Assembly (NCBI GenBank): GCA_964035575.1
Contig: OZ037932.1
Coordinates: forward strand, 930,001 to 994,000
Source: Rhynchopus sp. YZ270_cl-10
Lineage: Eukaryota; Euglenozoa; Diplonemea; Diplonemida; Diplonemidae
Length of the DNA stretch: 64,000 nucleotides
Reading direction: 5' to 3'
In this document: positions 42,158 through 51,941 of the stretch, one piece after another
Layout of the letters: the number at the start of each line of letters is the position of its first letter
How positions within the stretch are numbered: position 1 is the stretch's first letter
Notes under the pieces: generated by a model
Told to the model about the DNA's origin: nothing
Databases searched by the model: none
What the model saw: the letters and a program-made list of their open reading frames with translations, nothing else
Made by a program: the position numbers and the translations under genes

Positions 42158-43339
42158 ATGGACGATGCTCCAGGAGGTGTCACCGCAGATGACATGGCGA
42201 ATCGGAGGATGACTGCCGTGACCGGGATTGGCCCTGGGTATTGGATGGTCGATTCGCCCACGACAGCACTGTCGGCACAGCAGACCGCATCCTCACCTTA
42301 CTGCAGCGCGTCAGTGCAGCGCCCGATCCCCGCACTGCAGAGGGGACTGAGTTTATCCTTAAAGGCGTCAAGAATGCTGTCGCAACCCATCGAAAAGGAG
42401 TTCTCCATGAAGCGGGTGACCAGCACCTACACTACAGCGTCCGCTGCTACGGAGCCGCCTATCCATAAAGCGCTGCCCCCAGCGGATGAGGTCTCCGGAA
42501 GTGATTCACAGTCTGCACCAGAAACAACGAACGACAAACGGAAACAACAGCACGAATTATGGGCCACAAAGGCTCCTGATGACTCCTGCGCGAATACAGA
42601 CCTGGGGGGGCAGTCTGAGATGTCGCATTTACGTTACCCTACTGCAGCGAATGTCATGCCTGAAATATGGGCTCTTGCGCATGTTTGTATGTTTGCAGCG
42701 TACTGGGCAAACCTTGCAGTGATAGCGTTATGGCAGCTTGGGATATATGCACAGTACTACGACCTTAGTCTTCCAGACAACTGCAGAGTCGTGAAGATAT
42801 ACTACGCCACATCATCGGTCACAACATTGGTGGTCGCGCCGTTGACAGTTTATGTGGTGTTCAGCCTTCTCGTAGAGCTGTACGAAGCGAGTGTGCGCAA
42901 GAGGGCTCTCAAATTGCAGATTACGGTCGTAGAGTTTCCGACCCCGGTGACAGATATTTGCCTGGCGTGGCCGCCGCATAAGCTGCTTGCAGCGTGTGTG
43001 GTGGTGACTATTTCGTTGTTCGTGTTTGGATGGTATCTCGCTGGTGTGCTCTTTATCATTAGGTTTGATGAGTGTGGGTCCTTCTACACGCAGGGTAAAG
43101 TGATGATGTTCTTCTCAGGTGGGTTTATCACGATCTGCAGTATTGTCATCCCGTTGGTAGCAGAGAAGGTGCTGTACAAACCCAAGCAGGCGCCCCCCTC
43201 CATCTCGTCCTCCCCGCGGGTGTACAATAGCAACTCCCCCGTGATGTCGCAGGTCGACTACGGCCCGCCACAATCCCCTAGAAGCTCTGCTGTCAAGGCG
43301 ATGAAGATTCTGAAGGACTCTGAACACCGAGCGTTTTGA
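42158..43339 (+). CDS. Four-span membrane protein of unknown function
   Basis: 393 aa, single exon, not recognised. Residues 1-165 are hydrophilic, Ser/Thr/Ala-rich and probably disordered. Four hydrophobic segments follow: ~168-192 (ALAHVCMFAAYWANLAVIAL), ~212-238 (TSSVTTLVVAPLTVYVVFSL), ~275-300 (LLAACVVVTISLFVFGWYLA) and ~318-340 (VMMFFSGGFITICSIVIPLV). A basic loop (EASVRKRALKLQ) lies between spans 2 and 3. The C-terminal ~50 residues carry several Ser-Pro sites. Two Cys (DNC, DEC) in loops on the same side could be disulfide-bonded. ATG 42158 follows a T/C-rich stretch; an earlier in-frame ATG is not seen. Confidence 0.75.
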   Translation: MDDAPGGVTADDMANRRMTAVTGIGPGYWMVDSPTTALSAQQTASSPYCSASVQRPIPALQRGLSLSLKASRMLSQPIEKEFSMKRVTSTYTTASAATEPPIHKALPPADEVSGSDSQSAPETTNDKRKQQHELWATKAPDDSCANTDLGGQSEMSHLRYPTAANVMPEIWALAHVCMFAAYWANLAVIALWQLGIYAQYYDLSLPDNCRVVKIYYATSSVTTLVVAPLTVYVVFSLLVELYEASVRKRALKLQITVVEFPTPVTDICLAWPPHKLLAACVVVTISLFVFGWYLAGVLFIIRFDECGSFYTQGKVMMFFSGGFITICSIVIPLVAEKVLYKPKQAPPSISSSPRVYNSNSPVMSQVDYGPPQSPRSSAVKAMKILKDSEHRAF

Positions 43340-44839
43340 GATTTTTGAGGTAACCTTTTGCAGCTTTGTTATTCTACTTCACGCCAAATAGCAACGCAGT
43401 AGGTACACCACGGCTCTAGTCAGAGGGACGGCTTTACTCCAAATGGCTTACGACTAATGGTTTTGGCAGCACAACTAATCACATTAGAGTATCACGAGTC
43501 ATATTTTACACTAGTCATTACGACTAGCAGTGACACTAGTCGCCCCCCTGACTAGACCGTGGTGTAGAATACGGTCACATTATCGGTTTTTGGTGTTATG
43601 TTATTGGTGTGTGACAGAAGGGTTTGGGGAGATCCTCAGAATGGGAACATTGCCCAGGGTGAGGGATGTGGATGTGATATACCAAAGGGAATGGGATCGG
43701 GTGAGGATAACGAGGTCTGTCTGTCTGTCTGTCATCATTTGATAATCGACTCGGCTGTCTTATCAGGGTGGATGCAAACCAAAATCTTTCTTTTTAGAAG
43801 TACGCGACGAGAGGGCTTTTGTGTTTCAAACCAACTTTTTTTTCTTTGGTGTCTGCATTCACAGAGGTGTGTGCAGCTTTCAACTTGCTTTTTCCTCCCT
43901 CGAAAGGGACTCATCCTGACATGGTTTTTTAAGGGATAGGGATTAAAAAAATACACCCCAAGGTGTGCCGTTACGTGAAAGAAGCATTCAGTTTAAAACG
44001 GCCACATTATTTTTATTGTACCGACCTCTCCGTCATTTTTTTCTTTATTTTTAAATTTTTTTCTTGGCAATGTGACAAGGCCTCAACAAAAACCCTATGT
44101 CAATATTGTGAAGGAAAATAGAAACTATACTTGGTGTGGCTGAAGAGTGCATTTTTTTTTTTTTTGGTACTTTTTTTAAACCGTTTCCAAACATTAGACT
44201 GCGAAAAATTGCAGGAAAAATCCGAAAAAGATAATACACCTTCTACAAAACCACATCAAAACCTTGAAAGAAATCTCTAAAAAAAAAAGAATTGGTGCGG
44301 TCAGCGGAAATCCACCCCACAGCAAACGGGTGAACCACGGGAGAACCCTTAATACTGAACCGTATCGGGATATGATTTTAACCTGAACACACTCAGTGTT
44401 AAGGTTTTTAAGGTTGCTTGGTCACCCTCTCTAATTTCAACCCTGGTAGAACCTTGGTTGAACACAGGGATAACGAGAACCCTGGGGGGAACTGGGTTGC
44501 TGACCATACCATAAACAAAATAAAATGAAAAGTGTTAACGCCACAACCAAATGGCCCTCCACCCAGCCTTTCCCATTCTATGGGAAGGGAAGGGATGGAT
44601 ATCAAAACCACTCTCTCTCTCTCTCTTTCTTTCTCTTTCTCTGTTATATTTTACTGTATTTGTAGCCCTTCCTCTCTAGAAAAAGAAAAAAAAATGCAAC
44701 ACCTTTCCAAAACACTTTTCTCTAATCTCTCCATCATCTCCCAAAAAAAATCAACCTCCAGGGCGAATGACTGTGTGACACAAAATAGTTATACCCCTTT
44801 TTTTATTGTAAAATTTAACAAAAAAAAGGGGGATTTTTG
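43340..44839. other. Intergenic with repeats
   Basis: Holds the ACTAGT element copy 2 (43448-43566), a GTCT microsatellite (43720-43737), and a stem-loop copy at 43800-43835 (GCGACGAGAGGGCTTTTGTG). A C/T-rich leader (44600-44760) precedes the calpain-like gene. No coding sequence is supported. Confidence 0.5.
43448..43566. repeat. ACTAGT-rich dispersed element, copy 2
   Basis: Pairs with 26153-26264: start ACGACTAATG, end CCCCCCTGACTAGACCGTGG and GTAGA. Confidence 0.7.
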
Positions 44840-47800
44840 ATGCCGTATCCCCCTGAGGTTCAGCTGCCGCTTCCGAAGAGTGTTGGGTCAAGGTTGGATG
44901 GATGTGGTGTTGCGTTGAGTCCTAGCGCAGCGTTGCCGAGAACACATCAGTCGCCGAGGAATGTGAGAAGTGCGTCTGGGTGTGGTTCTGTTGTGTCTGC
45001 TTCTAGTGTACGCAGTCCGGCGACGTCAGGGGCGGATGATGTACGTTCTTTGCGGAATGAGGTAGTAGAGCTGCGGGCAGCAATGGAGTCGGACAGACAG
45101 CGTGCAGAGCAGCAGCAGCAACTTCTCAGCCAGCTTGGTGAGATTGCGACAATGGGCGGCACCCAGCTTCTCCTTCAACGTCTCGCAGAGCTTGAGCTTG
45201 ACAACGCTAAACTCCGTGCCTCAGCGTTTGTCCCTCCATGCTCACCTACTCTAGCCGACGCAGTGTCTCCTGCAAAGGCACGTCTTGGCAGACACCTTGG
45301 TACACCCCCTGCAGAGTCTCCAGCAAGGAGGTTGGACATGGCATTGGATATGGGGTTCAGTGATACGCCGGAGAAGCGGGGGGAGAGGGAGAGGGAGCCT
45401 GCATCCCGGCACTTCTCGCCGTCGGTGTCGTCGCAGCTGTCGCCTACAAAGAGGTTTAGCAGTGATAGGAGTGTCTCTCTTCCGATCTCTCCGGTGCCGA
45501 ATATTGCAAGTAGGGGGTCGTACAAGGTGCGTGATTCGCCTGTGTTGTGCAGGTCGTTGTCCAGTGCAGACCTGAGGGAGCCGACGCCGTCGCCAGTGCC
45601 GTCGATAGTACAGAGTATGAGTGGGTCACCAAGGATGAGGTTCGCAGGGCGTGATCGACCACCATCACGACCAGGGTTGCTGCCAGCGCCGAGGGAGCCG
45701 ACTCCGTCGCCCAATGCGTTGCTTCCAACCAGTGTGTTTCGGATGCATCCTCGGCCGGCGAGGGAGGATGTGGTGTTGCCGTGTGTACAGCCGTGTGCAC
45801 AGCCGTTGTACAGTGATGCGCAGAGGAGAACCAGCTCTCCAATTTCTGTGATCCGTGAGCGTGTGATGGGGCCAGGTTCTGCAGGGCTGCACCCCCTCCC
45901 CGCAGCGGTGATGCCCAGAGAACGTCGAGCAAGCTTTGTGGAGAAGCCTGTAGACGTGACGCTGGAAGGACCACACATCTTGGAGGAGCCCACGCTTGAT
46001 GAGTCCTGCATTGTGCAGTACGAACGGCAGGAGGAGAGACACGATACAGAACCTGAGCACGAACCGGAGCAGGACCTGGAAATGCAGGAGGCAGTACCGA
46101 AGCCTTCATGCCAATCCCCGGGGAAGCAACCATCGGAGCATCCCTTATTGGAGGCGAGTTTGGAGGAGAGTTCCATTGACGCAGGACAGTCGCAGGACGC
46201 ACCCTCGCATGACAACCCCCCTCCGCCTGAGGCACCAGAGGCGGAGGTGGAGGGAGAGAAGCGCTCTGTCCTGGAGGGCCTGCTGGCGAAGATGTTTGGT
46301 GGGATGGGTGGTGCCGTCACGCAGCCTGAGGTGTGCACACAGGACACACACAGTGCGTCGCCTCTGTCGCCTGCAGTGGCGCCGGTAGCGCCTTCACCGA
46401 TGGCAGAGAAGGTGCCGCTTGCAGAGCCGCGGACAGAGGTGCAGGTGGAGAGGGCAGAGGAGGCCAGGGTAGGTACGGAAGGTGTGCAGTCAGCTCCAGG
46501 TGTGCTGTCTGTCCCCAGTGTGATGTCAGTGTTGACGGAAGGCTCGGAAGGTGTCGTGACCTCGCCACTGTCTGCGCCAGCCTACCCAAGCCTCACGCAG
46601 CCTGTCCTAATTGAGGAGCGTTGGGTGTCGCGCGGAACGTACCCCATATTGAACGGTGCAGACGTCGTCAAGCCTGGCGTGCCACCACCACAATGTATTG
46701 TTAGGCTAAGCCCGCTCCTCGAAAGCGGGAATCTACACAAATACGAGGCAGACGGGGTGACCGGATTCTACAACAGCTCCCCGGATAAGCAGTTCTGTCT
46801 GTCCTTTGTGTTTTCCTCTGCGGATGTGCAGGTGGTGGCAGGGATTGACTGTGCCCGGGCAGGGAATGTGTTCAAGGTGAAGATTGCACCGGGGGAGACA
46901 AAACCTTTTGTGCAGGGGAAGATCGATGGATACAAGGTGACGGTGCAGTATGGACGGCCTGATGTGCAGTTCCTCCGCAAGCACCATGCGGAGCAGGACT
47001 GCCGCATAGACGCGCTGCTGCGTGGGGAGGGGGTGGGAGGGCAGACGTACATCGATCTGGAGTTCCCACCGAAGCAGAGCTCGCTGTGCAGGAGCTGGGA
47101 GGGCACCACCACACCACGTACGTGGATGCGCCTCAGCGACCGTCTTGACCACACCACACACCCAGTAGGCCTCTTTGTTGCTCCCGTACAGCCCAACACA
47201 ATCCGCCTTGGCAGTCTTGGGGACGTCTACTGTCTCTCCGCCATGGCCGTCCTAGCAGAGCGTCCTGATCTAGTCCACAACGCCTTTGTGCCTGCCCACA
47301 ACGCAGGTGCCCATACCCTGCGTCTGTATGAAGGGGGGCGTGAGGTGCTTGTCACAGTGGATACGTTCTTCCCGTATGTGGCGTACTGTCCTGCCTTTGT
47401 GTCGCATCTGACGCATCCACATGAGCTGTGGGTGCCCTTGCTGCACAAGGCGCATGCCAAGATGCGTGGGTCCTACATCGCAGCAAGGAGGGGGCGTGCG
47501 GTGGAGGCGTTGCGGGCGTTTACGGGATTGCCGTTGGACTGCGTGCAGCTGTCGGCAACGCCGCCTTGTGATTATGAGCTTGTGTTTGACCGCCTTTTTG
47601 CAGCAAAGGCGAAGGGGTGGGTCTGTGCCATTGTGACACAGACCTGCGCTCTCGAGGATGCGAACGGCAAGAAGCTTCGTGCACGTGGTCTGCTTGGGAG
47701 CTGTGCGTACTGTGTTGTGCGTGCAGAGCGGGTTGGGGGGAGACTGCTTGTTCAGGTGCGCAATCCGTGGTTGAGTCCACGGCTGTGGAATGGGAGGTGG

Positions 47801-48454
47801 TGCCATGCGTCTGCTGCGTGGGACGAAGACCCTGCGACGACCGAGGCTGTGGGGATGCGTTTCGAAGACGACGGCTGCATGTGGCTGGAGTGGGATGAGG
47901 TGTGCGGGTGGTTTGCTCAGGTGGCCTTCCTGCGCACGACACCACACCGCCAGGCCACGATCTCCATGGACATGGCAGCGTGCATGCCTAGCTGCGTCAT
48001 CTCTGTCGACGTCGAGCATGCGGGCCACATCCACATGACGGCACTCCTCTCGCGCGACAAACGCTCCTCTGAGTGGAGTGGCGACCACGTCAAGGTTGTC
48101 GTTCTCACAGAGCACAGCAGCATGTGGGTGTGCACTGAAGGGGAGAACCCGTATCTGCCGCAGGGGAAGCACTACATAGTGGCGTTCATGGCTGCAGGGG
48201 ACAGTGCCCACGCGTACGGACGCCTGCAGCTCACGGTCGCAGCAGAGAAGTCGATTGGCCTGCTCCGTTTCTTTAAGCCGTCAGCCTCTCTCGTGCAGTC
48301 GCTCCTCCGTGCCGACACAGACACCTCCTCCGCCTTCCTCCCTGCAGATGGAGAAGATCCTGCACAGCACAGCGCACCCTTAGAATGCGAGACACAGATT
48401 CGTGTCCCTCACCACCCCGCTGTCGATGCAATAACCAATTGTGTGAAATTGTAA
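44840..48454 (+). CDS. Calpain-like protein with degenerate protease domain
   Basis: 1204 aa, single exon. Order: a Ser/Pro-rich start; a coiled coil at residues ~70-125 (RSLRNEVVELRAAMESDRQR...LELDNAKL); a long disordered Ser/Pro/Glu region to ~590; a DUF1935-type domain (~598-735), seen in kinetoplastid calpain-like proteins; the calpain core (~740-1010); and a beta-sandwich C2-like domain to ~1130. The fold is clear (DLEFPPKQSSL, WVPLLHKAHAKMRGSY, ALRAFTGLP, VRNPW). But the LGDC motif reads LGDVYCLSA, so the catalytic Cys is replaced by Val with a Cys two places on. The GHAY motif reads SCAY, so the His is lost. Only the Asn in RNPW remains. It is probably a scaffold of the cortical cytoskeleton rather than an active protease. 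ATG 44840 was preferred to the TTG one codon earlier. Confidence 0.88.
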   Translation: MPYPPEVQLPLPKSVGSRLDGCGVALSPSAALPRTHQSPRNVRSASGCGSVVSASSVRSPATSGADDVRSLRNEVVELRAAMESDRQRAEQQQQLLSQLGEIATMGGTQLLLQRLAELELDNAKLRASAFVPPCSPTLADAVSPAKARLGRHLGTPPAESPARRLDMALDMGFSDTPEKRGEREREPASRHFSPSVSSQLSPTKRFSSDRSVSLPISPVPNIASRGSYKVRDSPVLCRSLSSADLREPTPSPVPSIVQSMSGSPRMRFAGRDRPPSRPGLLPAPREPTPSPNALLPTSVFRMHPRPAREDVVLPCVQPCAQPLYSDAQRRTSSPISVIRERVMGPGSAGLHPLPAAVMPRERRASFVEKPVDVTLEGPHILEEPTLDESCIVQYERQEERHDTEPEHEPEQDLEMQEAVPKPSCQSPGKQPSEHPLLEASLEESSIDAGQSQDAPSHDNPPPPEAPEAEVEGEKRSVLEGLLAKMFGGMGGAVTQPEVCTQDTHSASPLSPAVAPVAPSPMAEKVPLAEPRTEVQVERAEEARVGTEGVQSAPGVLSVPSVMSVLTEGSEGVVTSPLSAPAYPSLTQPVLIEERWVSRGTYPILNGADVVKPGVPPPQCIVRLSPLLESGNLHKYEADGVTGFYNSSPDKQFCLSFVFSSADVQVVAGIDCARAGNVFKVKIAPGETKPFVQGKIDGYKVTVQYGRPDVQFLRKHHAEQDCRIDALLRGEGVGGQTYIDLEFPPKQSSLCRSWEGTTTPRTWMRLSDRLDHTTHPVGLFVAPVQPNTIRLGSLGDVYCLSAMAVLAERPDLVHNAFVPAHNAGAHTLRLYEGGREVLVTVDTFFPYVAYCPAFVSHLTHPHELWVPLLHKAHAKMRGSYIAARRGRAVEALRAFTGLPLDCVQLSATPPCDYELVFDRLFAAKAKGWVCAIVTQTCALEDANGKKLRARGLLGSCAYCVVRAERVGGRLLVQVRNPWLSPRLWNGRWCHASAAWDEDPATTEAVGMRFEDDGCMWLEWDEVCGWFAQVAFLRTTPHRQATISMDMAACMPSCVISVDVEHAGHIHMTALLSRDKRSSEWSGDHVKVVVLTEHSSMWVCTEGENPYLPQGKHYIVAFMAAGDSAHAYGRLQLTVAAEKSIGLLRFFKPSASLVQSLLRADTDTSSAFLPADGEDPAQHSAPLECETQIRVPHHPAVDAITNCVKL

Positions 48455-48841
48455 AAAAAAATATGAAAGAAAGAAAGAACGACCAAAAGTAACCGAATAA
48501 ACCCTAGGGTAGTAGCAAACCCATTAAAAAAAAATCTTTAAGATATACCTATTGCCTTAGGCATATCATTTTCTTTTCTTTATTTTTGATAGAATAGACA
48601 AAAACCCCCCCGAAATCTAGCCCCTAAATAGATCCCTTCCCCCCCAAACACCCTCCTCCTCCTCCCCCTTCTTCCCTTCATTCTCCTCCCCACAAGCAAT
48701 CCATGCTGACATAGATAAATCTGCAATTCCCTCACTAATTTCCTTTACCTTTTCCCCATCTCCCCCTCTCCCTCTCTCGACCCCCGATACAAACCCCTTT
48801 AAAGGAGTGTGGTGCTGTCATTTGACAGACTATCAAATAAA
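48455..48841. other. Intergenic, C/T-rich leader of the P2X-like gene
   Basis: AT-rich, then strongly C/T-rich (48610-48790). AAAGGAG at 48799-48805 and similar AGs are possible spliced-leader acceptors. Nothing else seen. Confidence 0.5.
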
Positions 48842-50674
48842 ATGGGGTGTAAGTCGATGGTGAGTCGTGCCTCGGTGGCAGTGTTAGGCACTAGCGATCT
48901 TGACCAGATCTTTGCGTATGGGACCATCCGTATGACGATCATCAGAGACCGCAGGCTTGGGGGTCTCAACCTGATGTTCAAGACCGGCATTTTCATATAC
49001 ATCATGCTGCAGCTCTGGTGGGAGGGGTCCTACCTCGAACAGCTCCCTGTACGCGGGTCGGGGAGATTCGCGCTGCACCAACCTACTTCCAACTGCAGCT
49101 TTTCAGAACGGCAGGACCCTGAAGAGGCACCGTACTGCATAGCATGCGATGTTGCTGATGCCTCCACTGATCTCGACTGTTATGATAATTTCCCAAACGT
49201 CACAGCTCTAGACTATTGCAATCAATCGACACTTTATTTTAAACACGAAAAGAAAATGTGTCGTTTCGAAGAAGCTGCTGCGTCATCTGCAATCTTTCAA
49301 TCTTCCATTTTGATCGCAACGCAGGGTATCGAGCTTGCGCAACAGAAGAACTGTTCTGCAAACCCTTTGGACCCTCACTATGACGGAGGGATTTGCAATA
49401 GGGTGTACGTCACAACAAATTCGGATACATTCTATTTTGCGTTTATCGACAGCTTTTCGGTCTCAATTTACCATTCTTTGGAATACCCTGAACAGGTCAC
49501 CAACCACGAAATGGTCGGAGCCATCTACGTGAAGGAGGACCCCTTCAACAAGACCAACTCCGACATCCTCTGTGCAAGCATCAAGGACGCCACCGTCTCC
49601 TTCCCCCATGGCAAGCCTACTAACTCTTCACCCTGCTGGATCCCCCCACTGCGGTCAAACGACGGATCCGATGTGTTTGAGCTGAACACCATCTTGAAAG
49701 CAGCCTCCACAAAGCTGGACCACGACACCGTCGCTGCCAACCAAACCGTTCGTGTTGTGGGCACAACGCTCATTGTCGGCATCGAATATGAAAACTGGGC
49801 TCCATGGGAGATCATGACAAGGATGGCGCATCCTCGCTACAAATACACGATCACATCGCTTTACAACAACAGCTTCAGGAATACGGAGGCCATCTACGAT
49901 GTGTATCCTGAGTCGCGGACGTTGATGTTGCGGTCCGGTGTGCGGCTTGTTGTGGTGCAGTCGGGGGAGCTGCGGAACTTCTCTTTTGCGAACCTTCTGA
50001 TCACCTTGGCAACGTCGCTCACACTGCTTGCCATCACAACCACGATTGTCGATGTTGTGTCGACCACCATCATGACCGACAGCACACTCTACAAGGACTA
50101 CAAAAACCAGCACACCCCAGACATCAGCGACGTCCGTGAAGGCAAAGCCTGCGCCACCTGCGCATCCGAGACTTACCAAGTACACAGCACCAGAGAGGTG
50201 CCTGGGTACTGTGGGATCTGCGAAGGCGACTTCGTTCCCGGCACGGTGCTGTGGAAATGTGTGAAGTGCAACCATCTGCGATGCAAGAACTGCCTTGCAA
50301 AGTCGACCAACAACAAGCCTGCTGGAATCAGCTTGGTGGGCCTCTCCCTCGAGGTCTACGACAAAGGCAATAAGGGGTATCTCAGTTACGATGAGTATGT
50401 GTCCATGATGCTTGACTGTGGTCAGCAGCGCGGTGGAACCTTGACTGGTGACGACGATTGGCGGCTCGAGGTCATCGACCGTGCGTCATACACACAGAAC
50501 TACTTCCCCGACCACACCCGCAGCCTCACCGAGAGTGAACGTGCCGCGTGGCGGTCCCGTCTCCTCCGCAAGAAGTACAGCCTTACAGATGATACGATGG
50601 TCCCCCAACTTAACGCATGCCCATCAGAGACAGAGTCCATCCCGCTCATCACCAACGGGTACAGGGGGCTATAA
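48842..50674 (+). CDS. P2X-type ligand-gated channel with zinc-finger and EF-hand in its C-terminal tail
   Basis: 610 aa, single exon. The N-terminus reads FAYGTIRMTIIRDRRLGGLN, then span 1 (~40-60) and WEGSYLEQ, matching the P2X start (Y-T-P-K..IR.R..G..N...WE..Y). An ectodomain of ~315 residues has many Cys and N-glycosylation sites. Its end, RYKYTITSLYNNSF...SRTLMLRSGVRLVVVQSG, aligns with the P2X YNFR...RTL(I/M)K..GIR block. Span 2 (~380-405) is followed by DVVSTTIM and YKDYKNQ. P2X ATP-contacting Arg and Lys look substituted (RTLML; YKY for NFR), so the ligand may differ. The tail has a Cys-pair zinc finger (~457-485: CGIC...CVKC...CKNC) and an EF-hand loop (507-518, DKGNKGYLSYDE). Likely a plasma- or vacuole-membrane cation channel, perhaps Ca2+-responsive. 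Confidence 0.78.
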   Translation: MGCKSMVSRASVAVLGTSDLDQIFAYGTIRMTIIRDRRLGGLNLMFKTGIFIYIMLQLWWEGSYLEQLPVRGSGRFALHQPTSNCSFSERQDPEEAPYCIACDVADASTDLDCYDNFPNVTALDYCNQSTLYFKHEKKMCRFEEAAASSAIFQSSILIATQGIELAQQKNCSANPLDPHYDGGICNRVYVTTNSDTFYFAFIDSFSVSIYHSLEYPEQVTNHEMVGAIYVKEDPFNKTNSDILCASIKDATVSFPHGKPTNSSPCWIPPLRSNDGSDVFELNTILKAASTKLDHDTVAANQTVRVVGTTLIVGIEYENWAPWEIMTRMAHPRYKYTITSLYNNSFRNTEAIYDVYPESRTLMLRSGVRLVVVQSGELRNFSFANLLITLATSLTLLAITTTIVDVVSTTIMTDSTLYKDYKNQHTPDISDVREGKACATCASETYQVHSTREVPGYCGICEGDFVPGTVLWKCVKCNHLRCKNCLAKSTNNKPAGISLVGLSLEVYDKGNKGYLSYDEYVSMMLDCGQQRGGTLTGDDDWRLEVIDRASYTQNYFPDHTRSLTESERAAWRSRLLRKKYSLTDDTMVPQLNACPSETESIPLITNGYRGL

Positions 50675-50940
50675 ATTGGGGATTGTCTGAAATGGAAGGG
50701 GGGGGAACCGCATGAGCAATAGGGTCAGAGAGGGTGTGTTGGGTATGAGCGATGGCATTGGATGGCAGGTGAGCGCTTACGAACTGAGCCATGATTGCCC
50801 TTAGGGTCCCCTCTATGCTCCCACGATAATGCATGCAGAATATTAGTTTTGTTTCCCCGGCTGGGGAAATGACATCATCCCTGACAACAAACTTGTAGAA
50901 GCCAGCTCAGCTGAAGCTGTGCGATAACGAATATGATAAG

Positions 50941-50970
50941 GTGACTGAGCACGAGAGGCTTAGGATCATC
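50941..50970 (+). repeat. Stem-loop repeat (CTGAGC/GCTTAG type)
   Basis: GTGACTGAGCACGAGAGGCT then TAGGATCATC and TTATAAACTTTTC. CTGAGC pairs with GCTTAG. Confidence 0.7.
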
Positions 50971-51600
50971 TTATAAACTTTTCTTTGTTTTGGCCGTTAA
51001 AGGCTGGGGTATAAAGAGGTTGTGTGATTCGCCGAGTGGTTGTGAACCGCCTCCGTTCTCTTACGGTGCGGACCACGTACCACTCTTTGCAATGAGCTCG
51101 ACTGAGATGCGTTTTAGCACGTTTCAACTCTTTTGTGTATTGTGTCCGGCGCATCACTCTGCAAGCATCCTAAGTCTGTTGGGCAGTTTGCTTTGTACCG
51201 ACCTTGTCTTTCTGGCGCTTTTTTTATCGAATCTGTATACGCTGAAGTTCATTCTCAATCATGGTTCACCCTATCAGTAGCGGATGCGAATTTTTTCATT
51301 TTTTTTTTTTTTAAATTTTGTACTCAGGTAGCTACGTGCCGTGGAGGCGATCGTGTACTGATACATAAAGTTTCAGTCAAGGCTGTCCTTACAGACGCAT
51401 GCTACAGCGGCCGCCATGGGTGTGGACTTACTTACTTATTTTAAAAACGATAGTCATGTCAAAATTCCAGTGTTTTCTCTGACAATCATTATTTTTGGAA
51501 CAAAAGCGGGAAAAATAATTCTCTCTTTTTAATGAAAATGTGTCCATACAGAGATGTGAGGCGTGTATTATCGTTCTAAATTTTTTTTTGTCTATTCTTG

Positions 51601-51632
51601 GTGACTAAGCACAGAGAAGCTTAGGTTCATCT
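51601..51632 (+). repeat. Stem-loop repeat (CTAAGC/GCTTAG type)
   Basis: GTGACTAAGCACAGAGAAGC then TTAGGTTCATCT. CTAAGC and GCTTAG pair perfectly, where the 50941 copy has CTGAGC. Confidence 0.7.
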
Positions 51633-51746
51633 TACGAAGTGTGTTCTCTTCAAGATGCACTGACTTTAATTTTTAACATTCTTCGGTGTTTCAGCACTCA
51701 GGAGTTGTTCGCCTTTGCTTTGCCATTTTCCCCCGCTCTCTAGGTG

Positions 51747-51941
51747 CAAGGTTTCCGCCAGGATTTGGGGTTTCAGGAATTGAAGATCCTCAAAAAGACC
51801 CCAAAAAAATTTTCTCCCCGCAAAAGCGTGCCAGCCACAGAGTGGAGAGGCGAAGGGTGCTGCGGGGGAGAAACTGCCGAAAAAAAATTTGGGAAGGGTT
51901 GAAAGGGTGGGCCCCCCTGGTACCCCTTGGCGGAAACCCTG
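51747..51941. mobile_element. Small MITE with CA(A/G)GGTTTCCGCC ends
   Basis: 195 bp; left end CAAGGTTTCCGCCAGG, right end CCTTGGCGGAAACCCTG. Flanked by AGGTG on both sides (51742-51746 and 51942-51946). Left-end order (CAAGG, then CCAGGATTTGGGGTTT) resembles the 58674 element (CAGGG, then CTAGGATTCGGGGTTT), so the two are probably related hAT-like MITEs. No ORF of note. Confidence 0.7.
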
